A DNA stretch of 64,000 nucleotides from Acidimicrobiia bacterium (lineage in GTDB: Bacteria; Actinomycetota; Acidimicrobiia; Acidimicrobiales; AC-14), in contig JAHFUR010000020.1 in the NCBI GenBank assembly GCA_023264995.1, forward strand, positions 1 through 64,000. Direction: 5' to 3'. Below are positions 22,830 to 31,205 of the stretch, piece by piece; position 1 is the stretch's first letter, and every line of letters begins with the position of its first letter. A program made the translations under genes and the position numbers. The notes under the pieces were generated by a model. It did no database searches, had not been told where the DNA came from, and saw only the letters and a program-made list of their open reading frames with translations.

Positions 22830-24995
22830 ATGCTGGAAAAGCTGGCACGGGGGTGCTACCGGCGGCGCCGGCGTGTCTTGGCCATCTGGATCGTGGCGTT
22901 CATCGGCATGATCATCATCGGGCGGGTGGGCGCCGGCGAGTACAGCGCCAACTTCAACGTCCCGGGCTCGGAGTCGAAGGCGGCCCAGGACCTGCTGAAG
23001 GAGCGGTTCCCGGAGCGCTCGGGCGACCAGATCTTCGTCGTCTTCAAGGCCGACCGGAACGTGGCAGACGCGGGCACCCGCCAGAAGGTGGAAGCGGTGC
23101 TGGCCGACCTCGGCAAGTACGAGCACGTGGTTGGCACCGTCAGCCCCTACGGCCCGCAGGGCGCCAGCCAGATCTCCCGTGACGGCACCATCGCCTTCGG
23201 CACGCTCCAGCTCGACGTGCAGGGCCCCGACTTCAAGATCGACGAAGGCAAGAAGATGATCGCGGCCGTCAAGGCGGCCAGCGGCAGCGGCGTGCAGTTC
23301 GAGCTGAGTGGTCAGGCCATCGCAGGTGCCGAGCAGGTCCAGGGCGGCGGGGCCGAGGGCCTCGGGATCCTGGTGGCCATGGTGATCCTGCTGATCAGCT
23401 TCGGCTCCGTGGTGGCGATGGGCCTGCCGATCCTCACCGCGGTCATGGGCATCGGCATCGGGCTTGCCATCCTGGAGCTGCTCGCCAACGTGTTCAACGT
23501 GGCCAGTTTCTCGCCCATCGTCGCGGCCATGATCGGCATCGGCGTGGGCATCGACTACGCCCTCTTCATCGTGACCCGCTACCGGGCGGCCCTGGCCGAG
23601 GGCCACGACCCCGAGTCGGCCACGATCAACGCCATCAGCACCGCGGGCCGGGCCGTGATCTTCGCCGGCACGACAGTGGTCATCTCGGTGATGGGCATCC
23701 TGCTCATGGGACTGCCCTTCCTGCAGGGCGTGGCCTACGGCCCGGCCGCGGCCGTCCTGGTGGCCATGCTGGCGTCCGTCACGCTGCTGCCGGCCATGCT
23801 TGGCTTCGCGGGCAACGCCATCGACAAGCTTCGCATCCCCTTCGTCGGCCGCAACCAGAAGCACCACCGGGCCGGCTTCTGGTTCCGCTGGAGCCGGCAG
23901 ATACAACGACGCCCGTGGCCGGCCGCCATCATCGGCGCAGTGGCCATCATCCTCCTGTCGATCCCGGTCTTCTCGCTCCGCCTGGGCTTCCCGGGCGACG
24001 CGTCCCAGCCTGAGTCCAAGACGAGCCGGCGGTCCTACGACCTCCTGACCCAGGGGTTCGGCCCTGGCTTCGCCGCCCCGCTCATCCTGGCCGTCAACGT
24101 CCCTTCTGGCTCCGCCGACGCGGTCGGCAAGCTCGAGACCCGGCTCCGCACCGAGTCGGGCGTGGCTGCGGTCATCCCCGCCCAGTTCAACACCGCCCGG
24201 AACGCGGCCGTCATCACCCTGTTCCCGACCACGGACGGCCAGAGCGTGGAGACGGAGCGGCTGGTCCACCGCCTACGCGACAGCGTCGTCCCGTCCACCA
24301 TCACGGGCACCGGGCTGAAGGTTGACGTCGGCGGGCCGAACGCGGGCTTCATCGACGGCAGCGCCGCCATCAGCTCCCGCCTGCCCCTGTTCATCGCCGT
24401 TGTGTGCTTCCTGTCCTTCATCCTGCTCATGTCGGTGTTCAGGTCGGTGCTGGTGGCCCTCAAGGCGGCCATCATGAACCTGCTGTCCATCGCCGCGGCC
24501 TACGGCGTGCTGGTGGCGGTGGCCCAGTGGGGCTGGGCCAAGAGCCTGTTCGGCATCCATTCCACCGGCCCCATCGCCAACTTCATCCCCATGATGATGT
24601 TCGCCATCCTGTTCGGGCTGTCGATGGACTACGAGGTCTTCTTGCTCTCCCGTATCCGGGAGGAGTACGTCAGCACCGGGGACAACGGGCTGGCCGTGGC
24701 CGACGGCCTGGCGGCCACCGCCCGGGTGATCACCGCCGCGGCAGCGATCATGATCATGGTGTTCCTGTCGTTCGTGGCCACGCCGGAGCTGATCATCAAG
24801 CAGATCGGCCTCGGGCTGGCGGCGGCCATCCTGATCGACGCCACCCTTATCCGCATGGTCCTGGTGCCCGCCACCATGGAGCTGCTGGGGGCCCGCAACT
24901 GGTGGCTGCCCAAGTGGCTGGACAAGGCCCTGCCCGAGGTCAGGTTCGAGGCGCCCCACCAGGTGCCGGCCGAGAAGCAGCCGGCCGCCGGCTAG
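22830..24995 (+). CDS. MMPL-family RND transporter
   Basis: This 721-residue inner-membrane exporter has the MMPL/RND layout. One N-terminal helix (VLAIWIVAFIGMIIIGRV) is followed by a periplasmic loop, a five-helix bundle containing IGIGVGIDYALFIVTRYR (the Asp-Tyr proton relay of MMPL proteins), a second periplasmic loop, and a second bundle with LFGLSMDYEVFLLSRIREEY. Mycobacterial homologues export lipids and siderophores by proton motive force. The gene stands alone, divergent from an NmrA-like gene, inside the NTF2 array, so its cargo may be a product of that region. The ATG at 22830 is supported by the ribosome site. Confidence 0.9.
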   Translation: MLEKLARGCYRRRRRVLAIWIVAFIGMIIIGRVGAGEYSANFNVPGSESKAAQDLLKERFPERSGDQIFVVFKADRNVADAGTRQKVEAVLADLGKYEHVVGTVSPYGPQGASQISRDGTIAFGTLQLDVQGPDFKIDEGKKMIAAVKAASGSGVQFELSGQAIAGAEQVQGGGAEGLGILVAMVILLISFGSVVAMGLPILTAVMGIGIGLAILELLANVFNVASFSPIVAAMIGIGVGIDYALFIVTRYRAALAEGHDPESATINAISTAGRAVIFAGTTVVISVMGILLMGLPFLQGVAYGPAAAVLVAMLASVTLLPAMLGFAGNAIDKLRIPFVGRNQKHHRAGFWFRWSRQIQRRPWPAAIIGAVAIILLSIPVFSLRLGFPGDASQPESKTSRRSYDLLTQGFGPGFAAPLILAVNVPSGSADAVGKLETRLRTESGVAAVIPAQFNTARNAAVITLFPTTDGQSVETERLVHRLRDSVVPSTITGTGLKVDVGGPNAGFIDGSAAISSRLPLFIAVVCFLSFILLMSVFRSVLVALKAAIMNLLSIAAAYGVLVAVAQWGWAKSLFGIHSTGPIANFIPMMMFAILFGLSMDYEVFLLSRIREEYVSTGDNGLAVADGLAATARVITAAAAIMIMVFLSFVATPELIIKQIGLGLAAAILIDATLIRMVLVPATMELLGARNWWLPKWLDKALPEVRFEAPHQVPAEKQPAAG

Positions 24996-25117
24996 TCCCC
25001 GCTCCTCGACCGCCATTGGCCTGGGTGATCTGGTTGCCCATGCCACCCGGGTGGAGCGTCGTGCCCTCATAGGCCCCCCAGGGCCAGGGGCTGATCGACC
25101 GTCGCTCTCTGGTCCCG

Positions 25118-25546
25118 CTACTCAGGGGTGGGGATTACGCCGAGCTGGCGCATCAGCCCGAAGTCGTCCCGGTTGATCCAGCCCTCGGCCAGGCGGCCGC
25201 CCTCGCAGCGGTAGACCACGGTGGCGGTGATCTTCACCGACTTACCGGTGGCCGGGATGCCGAAGAGGTCACCCTGGTGAGTGCCGGTGGAGGTCCAGCG
25301 GGCGGCAATGATGTCGCGGTCGCTGTCGGTGACGATGTCGTCGACGGTGACCCACACATCGGGGAAGGCGCTCCGGAACATGGCGTTGAGGGCCTTGAAA
25401 CCCTCGCGACCGGGCGGGAGGCCGGGGACCGCCTGATGGTCGACGAAGTCGTCGGTGACGAGCTCGTCGTAGACGTCGAGGTTGTTGGCGTTCCACCCCT
25501 CGTCGTAGAACCGGTTGATGAGGGCGGCGCCCTCCTCGCTGTTCAT
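25118..25546 (-). CDS. SnoaL-like ester cyclase-type protein
   Basis: This 142-residue single-domain protein has helices NRFYDEGWNANNLDVYDELVTDDFVDH, the catalytic-region PDVWVTVDDIV, GTHQGDLFGIPATGKSVKIT and the C-terminal GLMRQLGVIPTP. It closely matches its neighbours in the array and is last in a minus-strand run of four SnoaL genes (27466 to 25118) with short gaps. The ATG is preceded by GAAGGGAG. Likely acid-base isomerase/cyclase or ligand-binding role; substrate unknown. Confidence 0.82.
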   Translation of the reverse strand: MNSEEGAALINRFYDEGWNANNLDVYDELVTDDFVDHQAVPGLPPGREGFKALNAMFRSAFPDVWVTVDDIVTDSDRDIIAARWTSTGTHQGDLFGIPATGKSVKITATVVYRCEGGRLAEGWINRDDFGLMRQLGVIPTPE

Positions 25547-25571
25547 GGCGATCTCCCTTCGGTGGCCAAGC

Positions 25572-26513
25572 TCAGCCGCCGACGCCGAGCTGCTGCATCA
25601 GGCTCATCATGTCGACGTCGTACCAGCTCTCCACAACCATGCCGTCGGCCACCCGGAGGATGCCGGTCTCGGTCCATTGCACCTTCTTGCCCGTGGCCGG
25701 GATGCCCATCAGGTCGCCGGTGTGGGTGCCCCCCTGGGTGAAGCGGGCGGCCACCCGGTCGGGCTCGGAGACCATGTGGTCGATAGTCATCCAGTAGTCG
25801 GGGAAGGCGCTGCGGAACGCGGTGGCGATGAACTTCACGCCGGCCGGGCCGGGCGGCAACTGCGGCGCGCTGGGGCTCCACGCCTCGGGGTGGAAGATCT
25901 CGTCGGCCACGTCGAGGTTGCCCTTGTTCCACACCTCGTCGATGAAGCGTTCCATGAGGGCGCGGTTGGCCTCGCGGGTCGACGGAGCGCCGGTGATGTG
26001 GGGGCCGGGCGGGATGGTGCTGGGGTCGGGCCCCGGCGGCGCGGGCACGACGCCCATCTGCACCATGAGGCCCATCATGTCGATGTTGACCCAGCCCTTG
26101 GTGACCTTGAGGTCACGGAGGCGGAACAACCGGGTGCCGGTCCAGTGGACCTTCTTGTGCGTCGGCGGGATGCCGAAGAACTCGCCCTCGTGGGTGCCGC
26201 TGATGACCCCCCGCCCGACGACCAGGTCACCCTCGGCGATCACATCGTCGAAGATGAAGGTGAGGTCGGGGAACGGCCCGTTGAACATCGTGTACGCCTT
26301 CTTCAGACCTTCCAGCCCGGGCTCCTGGCCGGGGATGGGCTCGGCCTCGACGTAGTCCGGCCAGACCAGCTCGTCGAGCAGGTCGAGCTGGTTCTGGTTC
26401 GTGGCTTCTACGTACCGGGAGATGATGGCCTTGTTGGCGATCTCGACCGCGCTTGTCGACGCGTAGATACGGTCGAGCAGGTTGGCCTTCCACTTCAGAT
26501 CTTCGTCGGACAA
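25572..26513 (-). CDS. Tandem SnoaL-like protein
   Basis: This 313-residue protein has two SnoaL domains. The first (residues about 20-155) contains ISGTHEGEFFGIPPTHKKVHW, where the usual TGK is THK, and MMGLMVQMGVVP. The second (about 175-313) contains GGTHTGDLMGIPATGKKVQW and MMSLMQQLGVGG. A Pro-rich linker (PPGPDPSTIPPGP) separates them. It starts 3 bp after the upstream SnoaL gene, so it is co-translated. The variant THK in domain 1 suggests divergence of the active site. Confidence 0.8.
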   Translation of the reverse strand: MSDEDLKWKANLLDRIYASTSAVEIANKAIISRYVEATNQNQLDLLDELVWPDYVEAEPIPGQEPGLEGLKKAYTMFNGPFPDLTFIFDDVIAEGDLVVGRGVISGTHEGEFFGIPPTHKKVHWTGTRLFRLRDLKVTKGWVNIDMMGLMVQMGVVPAPPGPDPSTIPPGPHITGAPSTREANRALMERFIDEVWNKGNLDVADEIFHPEAWSPSAPQLPPGPAGVKFIATAFRSAFPDYWMTIDHMVSEPDRVAARFTQGGTHTGDLMGIPATGKKVQWTETGILRVADGMVVESWYDVDMMSLMQQLGVGG

Positions 26514-26516
26514 CGG

Positions 26517-26978
26517 TTACTCCTGGTCGTGGGGGCGCGCGCTCTTCACGTCGGGCGGGGGCGGGATGACGCCGATCTGGATGAGGATGCCGAGCATGTC
26601 GGGGATGCCCCAGTGCTCGACGATCTTGCCGTCGACGACTCGGAAGAAGCCGACCGACCGCCACTTGGCCGGGAGGTGGCTGGCGGGGATGCCCATGAAG
26701 TCGCCGTCGTTGGTGCCCTCCCCGTGGACCAGGGTGGCCACGACATCGCCCTCGCCGACCATGTCGGAGATGGTGAACTTCACGTCGGGGAAGGCGCTGC
26801 GGAACATGCCGAAGATGGCCTTGACCCCTTCGAGCCCGCCGGGCGCACCTGGGGGCGCGCTGTGGTCGACGTAGTCGGGGTGGAAGAGCTCGTCGACCAC
26901 GTCGAAGTTGCCCTGGTTGACAACTTCCTCGACCATTCGCGTGTACACGGCCTTCATGGCCTCGATGTCGGTGCTCAT
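26517..26978 (-). CDS. SnoaL-like ester cyclase-type protein
   Basis: This 153-residue single SnoaL domain protein contains VDELFHPDYVDHSAPPGAPGGLEG, PDVKFTISDMVGEGDVV and MLGILIQIGVIPPPP. In place of the common GTHxGxxxG there is GTNDGDFMGIPASHLPAKW, so the TGK segment is replaced by SHLPA. This is a clear divergence from the neighbours. Its start overlaps the stop of the upstream SnoaL gene by four bases, and its own stop is followed 3 bp later by the next start. Confidence 0.8.
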   Translation of the reverse strand: MSTDIEAMKAVYTRMVEEVVNQGNFDVVDELFHPDYVDHSAPPGAPGGLEGVKAIFGMFRSAFPDVKFTISDMVGEGDVVATLVHGEGTNDGDFMGIPASHLPAKWRSVGFFRVVDGKIVEHWGIPDMLGILIQIGVIPPPPDVKSARPHDQE

Positions 26979-27466
26979 TCGCTCCCGCCTTCCGCGTTGC
27001 TGCCTTCGGGGCCGCCCGCCGGCGGCGGGCCCCCGGGCCCCGGGGCGAGCCCGAGCTGGACCATCATGGTGAGGACGTCGAACTGGCCCCAGCGCTCGAC
27101 GATCTTGCCGTCGGCCAGGCGGAAGAAGTTCACGCCTCGGACCGCCATCGGCTTGCCGGTGGCCGGGAAGCCGAACAGCTCGCCGTCGTGGGTGCCGCTG
27201 ATCGTGCCCAGGTAGGCCACGCGGTCGCCCTCGGCGATCACGTTCTCCATGGTGTCGTGAAAGTCGGAGAACGCCTCCCGGAAGTGGCTGGCGGCTTCCT
27301 TGAGGCTGGCCGGTCCGACCAGGCCCACGTCGAAGAACCGGGTCGGTGGGTGGTCGTGGAACTCGGGGTCGACGATCTCGTCGGCCACTTCGAAGCGGCC
27401 CTGGTTCCAGATCTCCTCGTAGTTCCGCAAGATGACCGCTTTGTTGCGCTCTTGCTCTTGACCCAT
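26975..27466 (-). CDS. SnoaL-like ester cyclase-type protein with Pro/Gly tail
   Basis: This 163-residue protein has a SnoaL domain with EEIWNQGRFEVADEIVDPEFHDHPP, ISGTHDGELFGFPATGKPMAVRGV and LTMMVQLGLAP, followed by a low-complexity Gly/Pro tail of about 25 residues. ATG 27466 has AGGAGG upstream. A longer in-frame extension overlaps the next gene and is not supported. It is first of the overlapping run 27466 to 25118. Substrate unknown. Confidence 0.8.
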   Translation of the reverse strand: MGQEQERNKAVILRNYEEIWNQGRFEVADEIVDPEFHDHPPTRFFDVGLVGPASLKEAASHFREAFSDFHDTMENVIAEGDRVAYLGTISGTHDGELFGFPATGKPMAVRGVNFFRLADGKIVERWGQFDVLTMMVQLGLAPGPGGPPPAGGPEGSNAEGGSE

Positions 27467-27515
27467 GTGGCCTGCCTCCTGTGGTAGTTGACCCGTGCCT
27501 GCCGCGGCCTGACCG

Positions 27516-27950
27516 CTAACCCGGCGTGGGGATGATGCCCAATTGCTGCAGCAGGCCGATGTCGTCGCGGTTGACCCAGCCCTTGACCGCCTGGCCACCC
27601 GACAGGTGCCAGGTGTTCATGCCCGTGATGGTGGCCGCCTTGCCCGTGGGCGGGATGCCGAAGTAGTCACCGGTGTGGGTGAGCGTGGCGTGCCAGCGGA
27701 CGACGATCTTGTCGTCGCCCTCGGTGATCATGTCGTCGGTGTGGAAGGCGATGTCGGGGAAGGCGCTGCGCAACGTGGTGACGTGGTCGCGCACGCCCTG
27801 CCGGCCGACGACGCCACGCGGGTCGGGGTTGGCCGGGTCGAAATGCAGGTAGTCCTCGGCGAACACGTCGTCGATCACGCTGAGGTCACCGCCGTTGGTG
27901 CCTTCGTCGAAGTACCGCTGGAACAGAGCCCGAGCTGACTCAACTGACAT
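27516..27950 (-). CDS. SnoaL-like ester cyclase-type protein
   Basis: This 144-residue single SnoaL domain protein shows VIDDVFAEDYLHFDPANPDPRGVVG, PDIAFHTDDMITEGDDKIVVRW, LTHTGDYFGIPPTGKAATITGM and the C-terminal IGLLQQLGIIPTPG. It lies 49 bp upstream of the four-gene SnoaL run and may head that operon. Its own upstream region (27951-28123) contains a hairpin and the terminator of the next gene. Confidence 0.82.
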   Translation of the reverse strand: MSVESARALFQRYFDEGTNGGDLSVIDDVFAEDYLHFDPANPDPRGVVGRQGVRDHVTTLRSAFPDIAFHTDDMITEGDDKIVVRWHATLTHTGDYFGIPPTGKAATITGMNTWHLSGGQAVKGWVNRDDIGLLQQLGIIPTPG

Positions 27951-27997
27951 CGAAGACCTCCATGCTCGCGTTCCCGCTCATGTGCACCCCACCCGCA

Positions 27998-28018
27998 GGC
28001 CCGCGATGTACGCGGGCC
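27998..28018. other. Hairpin in the SnoaL-gene leader
   Basis: GGCCCGCG and CGCGGGCC flank ATGTA, 47 bp upstream of the SnoaL gene starting at 27950. It could be an operator, or part of the boundary with the gene upstream. Confidence 0.4.
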
Positions 28019-28080
28019 GGACGGGTGATCGTAAGTCCGGCCCCAACCGGTGTCAACGCCCCTGAGACCGTGGCCGGTGA

Positions 28081-28110
28081 GACGGAGGCGGCGGCGTGGC
28101 CGCCTCCGTC
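28081..28110 (-). terminator. Terminator hairpin of the NTF2 gene at 28124
   Basis: Perfect 11-bp arms GACGGAGGCGG / CCGCCTCCGTC with an 8-base loop begin 13 bp past the minus-strand stop. This separates the NTF2 gene from the SnoaL run. Confidence 0.7.
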
Positions 28111-28123
28111 CCGCGTTCCCTAC

Positions 28124-28546
28124 CTAGGCCAGGCGGTCGGGCAGGCCCTTCAGCGGGTTGGCCTGCCAGAAGTAGTCGTCGACACCGTGCTGGTCGGCCG
28201 TGTACACCTGCACCTCGGCGATCTTGCCGTCGCGGATCGTGTACACGCTGCACGTCGGGAAGATGTAGTCCTTGCCGTTGACCGTGCCGTGGCCGGTGTG
28301 CTTCTCGACAACCATGGTGTCGCCGATGGTGCCGAAGGACACGTTGTCGACGTTGACGCCGGTGGCGATGAGGGCGCCGAAGAAGGCGATGACCTCATCG
28401 GCCCCGGTCTTGGCGCCCGACAGGGGGTGGTGGCCCGGGAGCCGCCAGACGATGTCAGATGCGAAGACATCGGTCTTCAGCGTTTCCATGTCGCCCCTAC
28501 CGAAGCACTCGTACATCTTGTCGACAACTGCCATCGAATCTGCCAT
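28124..28546 (-). CDS. NTF2/SnoaL_2-like protein
   Basis: This 140-residue protein (MADSMAVVDKMYECFGRGDMETLKTDVFASDIVWRLPGHHPLSG) belongs to the SnoaL_2/ketosteroid-isomerase-like branch. It has HTGHGTVNGKDYIFPTCSVYTIRDGKIAEVQVYTADQ rather than the GxPxTGK motif of the other array members. It resembles the first plus-strand NTF2 gene (14647), which shares the PGH-LSG-K pattern. Mono-cistronic, followed by a terminator. Function unknown. Confidence 0.78.
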   Translation of the reverse strand: MADSMAVVDKMYECFGRGDMETLKTDVFASDIVWRLPGHHPLSGAKTGADEVIAFFGALIATGVNVDNVSFGTIGDTMVVEKHTGHGTVNGKDYIFPTCSVYTIRDGKIAEVQVYTADQHGVDDYFWQANPLKGLPDRLA

Positions 28547-28641
28547 GTAGTCCCTCCAGAACGTGACGGATGATGGACCGCGCGTCGCGTGTGCGCCGCC
28601 TTGCCCACTTCTCGGAGTGTAGACCGCGTGCCAGGTCTCGC

Positions 28642-29526
28642 CTAGGGGTTCGCGAGCACTTTGGCGGCGTAGTCGCGCACGCTCGTCATCTCCATCGGGA
28701 AGGTGGCGAGGGTGGCGCCCATCTCGATCGCGTCGCCTCGGGCGAAGTCCACCATGAGGGCATTGATCGACTTCGAGACGGCGTCCGCCGAGCCCTCCCA
28801 GGCGGCGACGAGCGCCTCCTCTGGTACGTGTTGCATCTCGAAGGGCCGCCCGCTCACCTCCTCGAACGCGGCGACCACCTCGTGAAGGGTCACCGCCGCC
28901 GGCCCGCCGAACTCGACGACTGCGTTCGACGCGTCGGGGCTGTCCAGGCAGGCGGCGACCATCTTGGCCACGTCGTCCATCGACAGCAGGCTCAGGGCGT
29001 TCTCGCCTGACCCGTACACGACGGCCTTGGCGTTGGCGTAGTCGAAGCCGACGATGGGGGCCACCATGATCTCCATGAGGAAGCCACAGCGAAGGACCGT
29101 GTAGTCGAGCCCGCTCTCGATCAGGTGCTGCTCGACGACGCGCTTGGCCGCGGTCACGGGGCCGTCGGTCGTCATGTTCGAAGAGAACGAGATGTACACG
29201 AACTTGGCTACGCCGGCCGCCTTGGCTGCGTCGATCAGGCTGCGCTGGCCGTCGAGGTCGACGGAGGTGATGTCGTCGCCGGCCTGACGGGAGAGGGACG
29301 CGGACGCGGTGGAGATGACTGCTGACATCCCCTGGCAGGCTCGCTCAAGCGACGCGGGATCCTTCAGGTCGCCCTCGATGAGCTCCACGCCGGCGGCCCT
29401 CAGCCGGCCGACCTTGGCCTCGTCGTCGCCCCCGCGGACCATCGCCGTAACCGGCTTGCCCCGGGCGGCGAGGTCGAGGCAGATCGTGCTGCCGAGGAAG
29501 CCGGTGGCACCGACCACGAGGTTCAT
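28642..29526 (-). CDS. NmrA-like NAD(P)-dependent oxidoreductase
   Basis: This 294-residue protein starts MNLVVGATGFLGSTICLDLAARGKPVTAMVRGGDD with GATGFLG for NADP binding. Later it has FVYISFSSNM and DYTVLRCGFLMEIMVAP, then NALSLLSMDDVAKMVAAC, in the pattern of NmrA/isoflavone-reductase-like atypical SDRs. It is the last gene of a three-gene unit in which each start overlaps the previous stop by four bases (30295, 29945, 29526). Co-translation with two NTF2 proteins suggests they act on one substrate or form a complex. Confidence 0.83.
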   Translation of the reverse strand: MNLVVGATGFLGSTICLDLAARGKPVTAMVRGGDDEAKVGRLRAAGVELIEGDLKDPASLERACQGMSAVISTASASLSRQAGDDITSVDLDGQRSLIDAAKAAGVAKFVYISFSSNMTTDGPVTAAKRVVEQHLIESGLDYTVLRCGFLMEIMVAPIVGFDYANAKAVVYGSGENALSLLSMDDVAKMVAACLDSPDASNAVVEFGGPAAVTLHEVVAAFEEVSGRPFEMQHVPEEALVAAWEGSADAVSKSINALMVDFARGDAIEMGATLATFPMEMTSVRDYAAKVLANP

Positions 29527-29945
29527 GACTGGCCGCCGACGCCGAGCTGGCGCATGAGGCCAAAGGTGTCCCAGTTGACCCAGCCCTCGGCGATCTTGCC
29601 GTCGGCGACCCGGAAGATGCGGATGCCCGTGAAGGCGACCGACTTGCCCGTGGGCGGGATGCCCATGAGGTTGCCGTCGTGGGTACCCGTGCCCGTCCAG
29701 CGGGTGACGACCTTGTCACCGGCGACGATGATGTCGTCGAGGGTGATGTGGGCGTCGGAGAAGGCGCCGCGGTACATGCGAAGGAAGTCCTTCATGCCCT
29801 CGGGGCCGTGCACCGGCTCCGGACGCGGCGCGTCGTGGCCGACGTAGTCGGCGGTGAAGAGCTCGTCGATGAGGTCGAGGTTCCCGCCGTTCCAGGCCTC
29901 GTCGGTGAAGCGTACGGCGAGGTCGCGGTTCAGGTCGCCGCTCAT
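29523..29945 (-). CDS. SnoaL-like ester cyclase-type protein
   Basis: This 140-residue single SnoaL domain protein has FTDEAWNGGNLDLIDELFTADYVGHDAPRPEPVHG, SDAHITLDDIIVAGDKV, GTHDGNLMGIPPTGKSVAFTGI and FGLMRQLGVGG. ATG 29945 overlaps the upstream NTF2 stop (ATGA), and its stop overlaps the NmrA-like start. It is strongly similar in motif order to the genes at 25118 and 27516. Confidence 0.82.
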   Translation of the reverse strand: MSGDLNRDLAVRFTDEAWNGGNLDLIDELFTADYVGHDAPRPEPVHGPEGMKDFLRMYRGAFSDAHITLDDIIVAGDKVVTRWTGTGTHDGNLMGIPPTGKSVAFTGIRIFRVADGKIAEGWVNWDTFGLMRQLGVGGQS

Positions 29946-30295
29946 GCGGGCGGGGGGTAGACGCCGGTGAAGTGGTGGGAGATCTTGCCGTCGCGCAGCA
30001 CCCAGGCATCGAACACATGGGCCTGGCCAAGGTTGGTGTTGACGGTGGCCTCGAAGAACAGGCTGTCGTCGGTCTCGACGAACTTGTCGGTGGACACGAC
30101 CTCGAGCCGGCCCAGCATCTCCAGGTAGCCCTTGAAGTACACCTTCAGCGCAGCGTTGCCGTGGATCTGGTTGGTGAAGGACACCAGGGTGGCGTCGTCG
30201 GTGTACTGATTGTCGATCAGGCCCTCGACGTCGCCGGCGACGAGGTACTGGATCTGCGCCTCGTAGAACGCGCGCTTCGGACTGTCGTCCAACAT
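29942..30295 (-). CDS. Short NTF2-like protein
   Basis: This 117-residue protein (MLDDSPKRAFYEAQIQYLVAGDVEGLIDNQYTDDATLVSF) has the helix-strand order of a compact NTF2 fold. It ends VFDAWVLRDGKISHHFTGVYPPPA, with the D-G-K-I turn typical of SnoaL_2 proteins. It leads the overlapping three-gene operon with a SnoaL and an NmrA-like protein. The start is preceded by CAGGAGG. Confidence 0.75.
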   Translation of the reverse strand: MLDDSPKRAFYEAQIQYLVAGDVEGLIDNQYTDDATLVSFTNQIHGNAALKVYFKGYLEMLGRLEVVSTDKFVETDDSLFFEATVNTNLGQAHVFDAWVLRDGKISHHFTGVYPPPA

Positions 30296-30347
30296 GTGAG
30301 GCCTCCTGTTCGGGGACGCGGATCGTACCGCGCGACGTCGCCAGATC

Positions 30348-30353
30348 TAGGCT
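30348..30353 (+). promoter_or_regulatory. -10 box TAGGCT
   Basis: TAGGCT ends 7 bp before the ATG at 30361, with no ribosome site between. This is the same leaderless arrangement seen at several genes here. Confidence 0.5.
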
Positions 30354-30360
30354 CGCCCGC

Positions 30361-30762
30361 ATGCACAAGAACGAGGAGAACTTCCGCGCTGCGCTCGAGC
30401 TGTTCAACAACCGGGAGTACGCGGCTGCGGCGCAGTACTTCTCCGAGGACCTGGTCTGGCACTACCCGTGCCGGAACCCCTTGCAGGGCGTCTACCACGG
30501 ACGGGAAGGGTTGATCGACTTCTTCACCCGCCTGTACGACATGAGCAACGGCGCGGTGAAAGCGGACACGCTGTGGATCCTCGCCGACGACACCCACGTC
30601 GTGCGGGCGGCGCGCATCTACTTCGAGCCGGGCGGCAAGCTGGTGGAGTGGTTCGGCGCCAGCGTGTGCGACGTCGGCGCCGACGGCCTCGTCACCGAGG
30701 CGTGGATCTACGAGGACGATGTCGAGGTGGCCAAGATCTTCGCCGCTATGGGCCACGGCTGA
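30361..30762 (+). CDS. NTF2/SnoaL-like protein
   Basis: This 133-residue protein (MHKNEENFRAALELFNNREYAAAAQYFSEDLVWHYPCRNPLQG) contains GREGLIDFFTRLYDMSNGAVKADT and a C-terminal YEDDVEVAKIFAAMG. It belongs to the SnoaL_2/KSI-like group, with Asp and His residues where acid-base catalysts occur. It is divergent from the NTF2-SnoaL-NmrA operon and convergent with the VOC gene. A leaderless promoter is likely. Function unknown. Confidence 0.76.
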   Translation: MHKNEENFRAALELFNNREYAAAAQYFSEDLVWHYPCRNPLQGVYHGREGLIDFFTRLYDMSNGAVKADTLWILADDTHVVRAARIYFEPGGKLVEWFGASVCDVGADGLVTEAWIYEDDVEVAKIFAAMGHG

Positions 30763-30776
30763 TACCGCGGGCCTGA

Positions 30777-31205
30777 TTACGCGGGCAACGGCGGAGGCGT
30801 GGCTTCGTCGACGTAGCCCTGGTTGAGCTCGACGATGTTGCCCTCGGGGTCGGCGATCCACGCCACCCGCATGCCCTCGATGAACTGGCTCATGTCGAGC
30901 GGGCCCAGGGTCAGGACGGCGTCCTCGCCCATCTCGGCCAGCTTGGCGTCGAGGTCATCGACCAGGAAGGCCAGGTGGCGGAAGCCCGAGTAGTCGGGCC
31001 CCGCGGCCATCACCTTGGGGGCCGGACGCTCCTCGGTGGAGGAGAAGAGCTCGAGGTAGACGCCGCCGGCCTGGATCATGACGACCTGGCCCTCACCGGG
31101 CGCGTACACCCGCCCGCGGACAAACCCGAAGTGCTTGGTGTACCAACGTTCAAGGGCGATGGGGTCGGTGCAGGAAAGACCGACGTGGTGCAGCACGAAG
31201 GTCAT
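30777..31205 (-). CDS. VOC-family (glyoxalase/dioxygenase-fold) protein
   Basis: This 142-residue protein (MTFVLHHVGLSCTDPIALERWYTKHFGF) starts with the first VOC module, in which HHVGLSC supplies a metal-binding His. The second module has FRHLAFLVDDLDAKLAEM and DPEGNIVELNQGY, giving a second His and a Glu. Such proteins are glyoxalase I-like lyases, epimerases or dioxygenases. It is last of the ThDP-GMC-DJ-1 operon and starts 56 bp inside the DJ-1 gene with AGAGGAGGAG upstream. A role in aldehyde or dicarbonyl handling is inferred from the operon. Confidence 0.82.
   Translation of the reverse strand: MTFVLHHVGLSCTDPIALERWYTKHFGFVRGRVYAPGEGQVVMIQAGGVYLELFSSTEERPAPKVMAAGPDYSGFRHLAFLVDDLDAKLAEMGEDAVLTLGPLDMSQFIEGMRVAWIADPEGNIVELNQGYVDEATPPPLPA

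Noticed and set aside
26975-27598. Extended N-terminus of the SnoaL gene to 27598
   Set aside because: The extra residues overlap the next SnoaL gene in another frame; ATG 27466 has an AGGAGG site.
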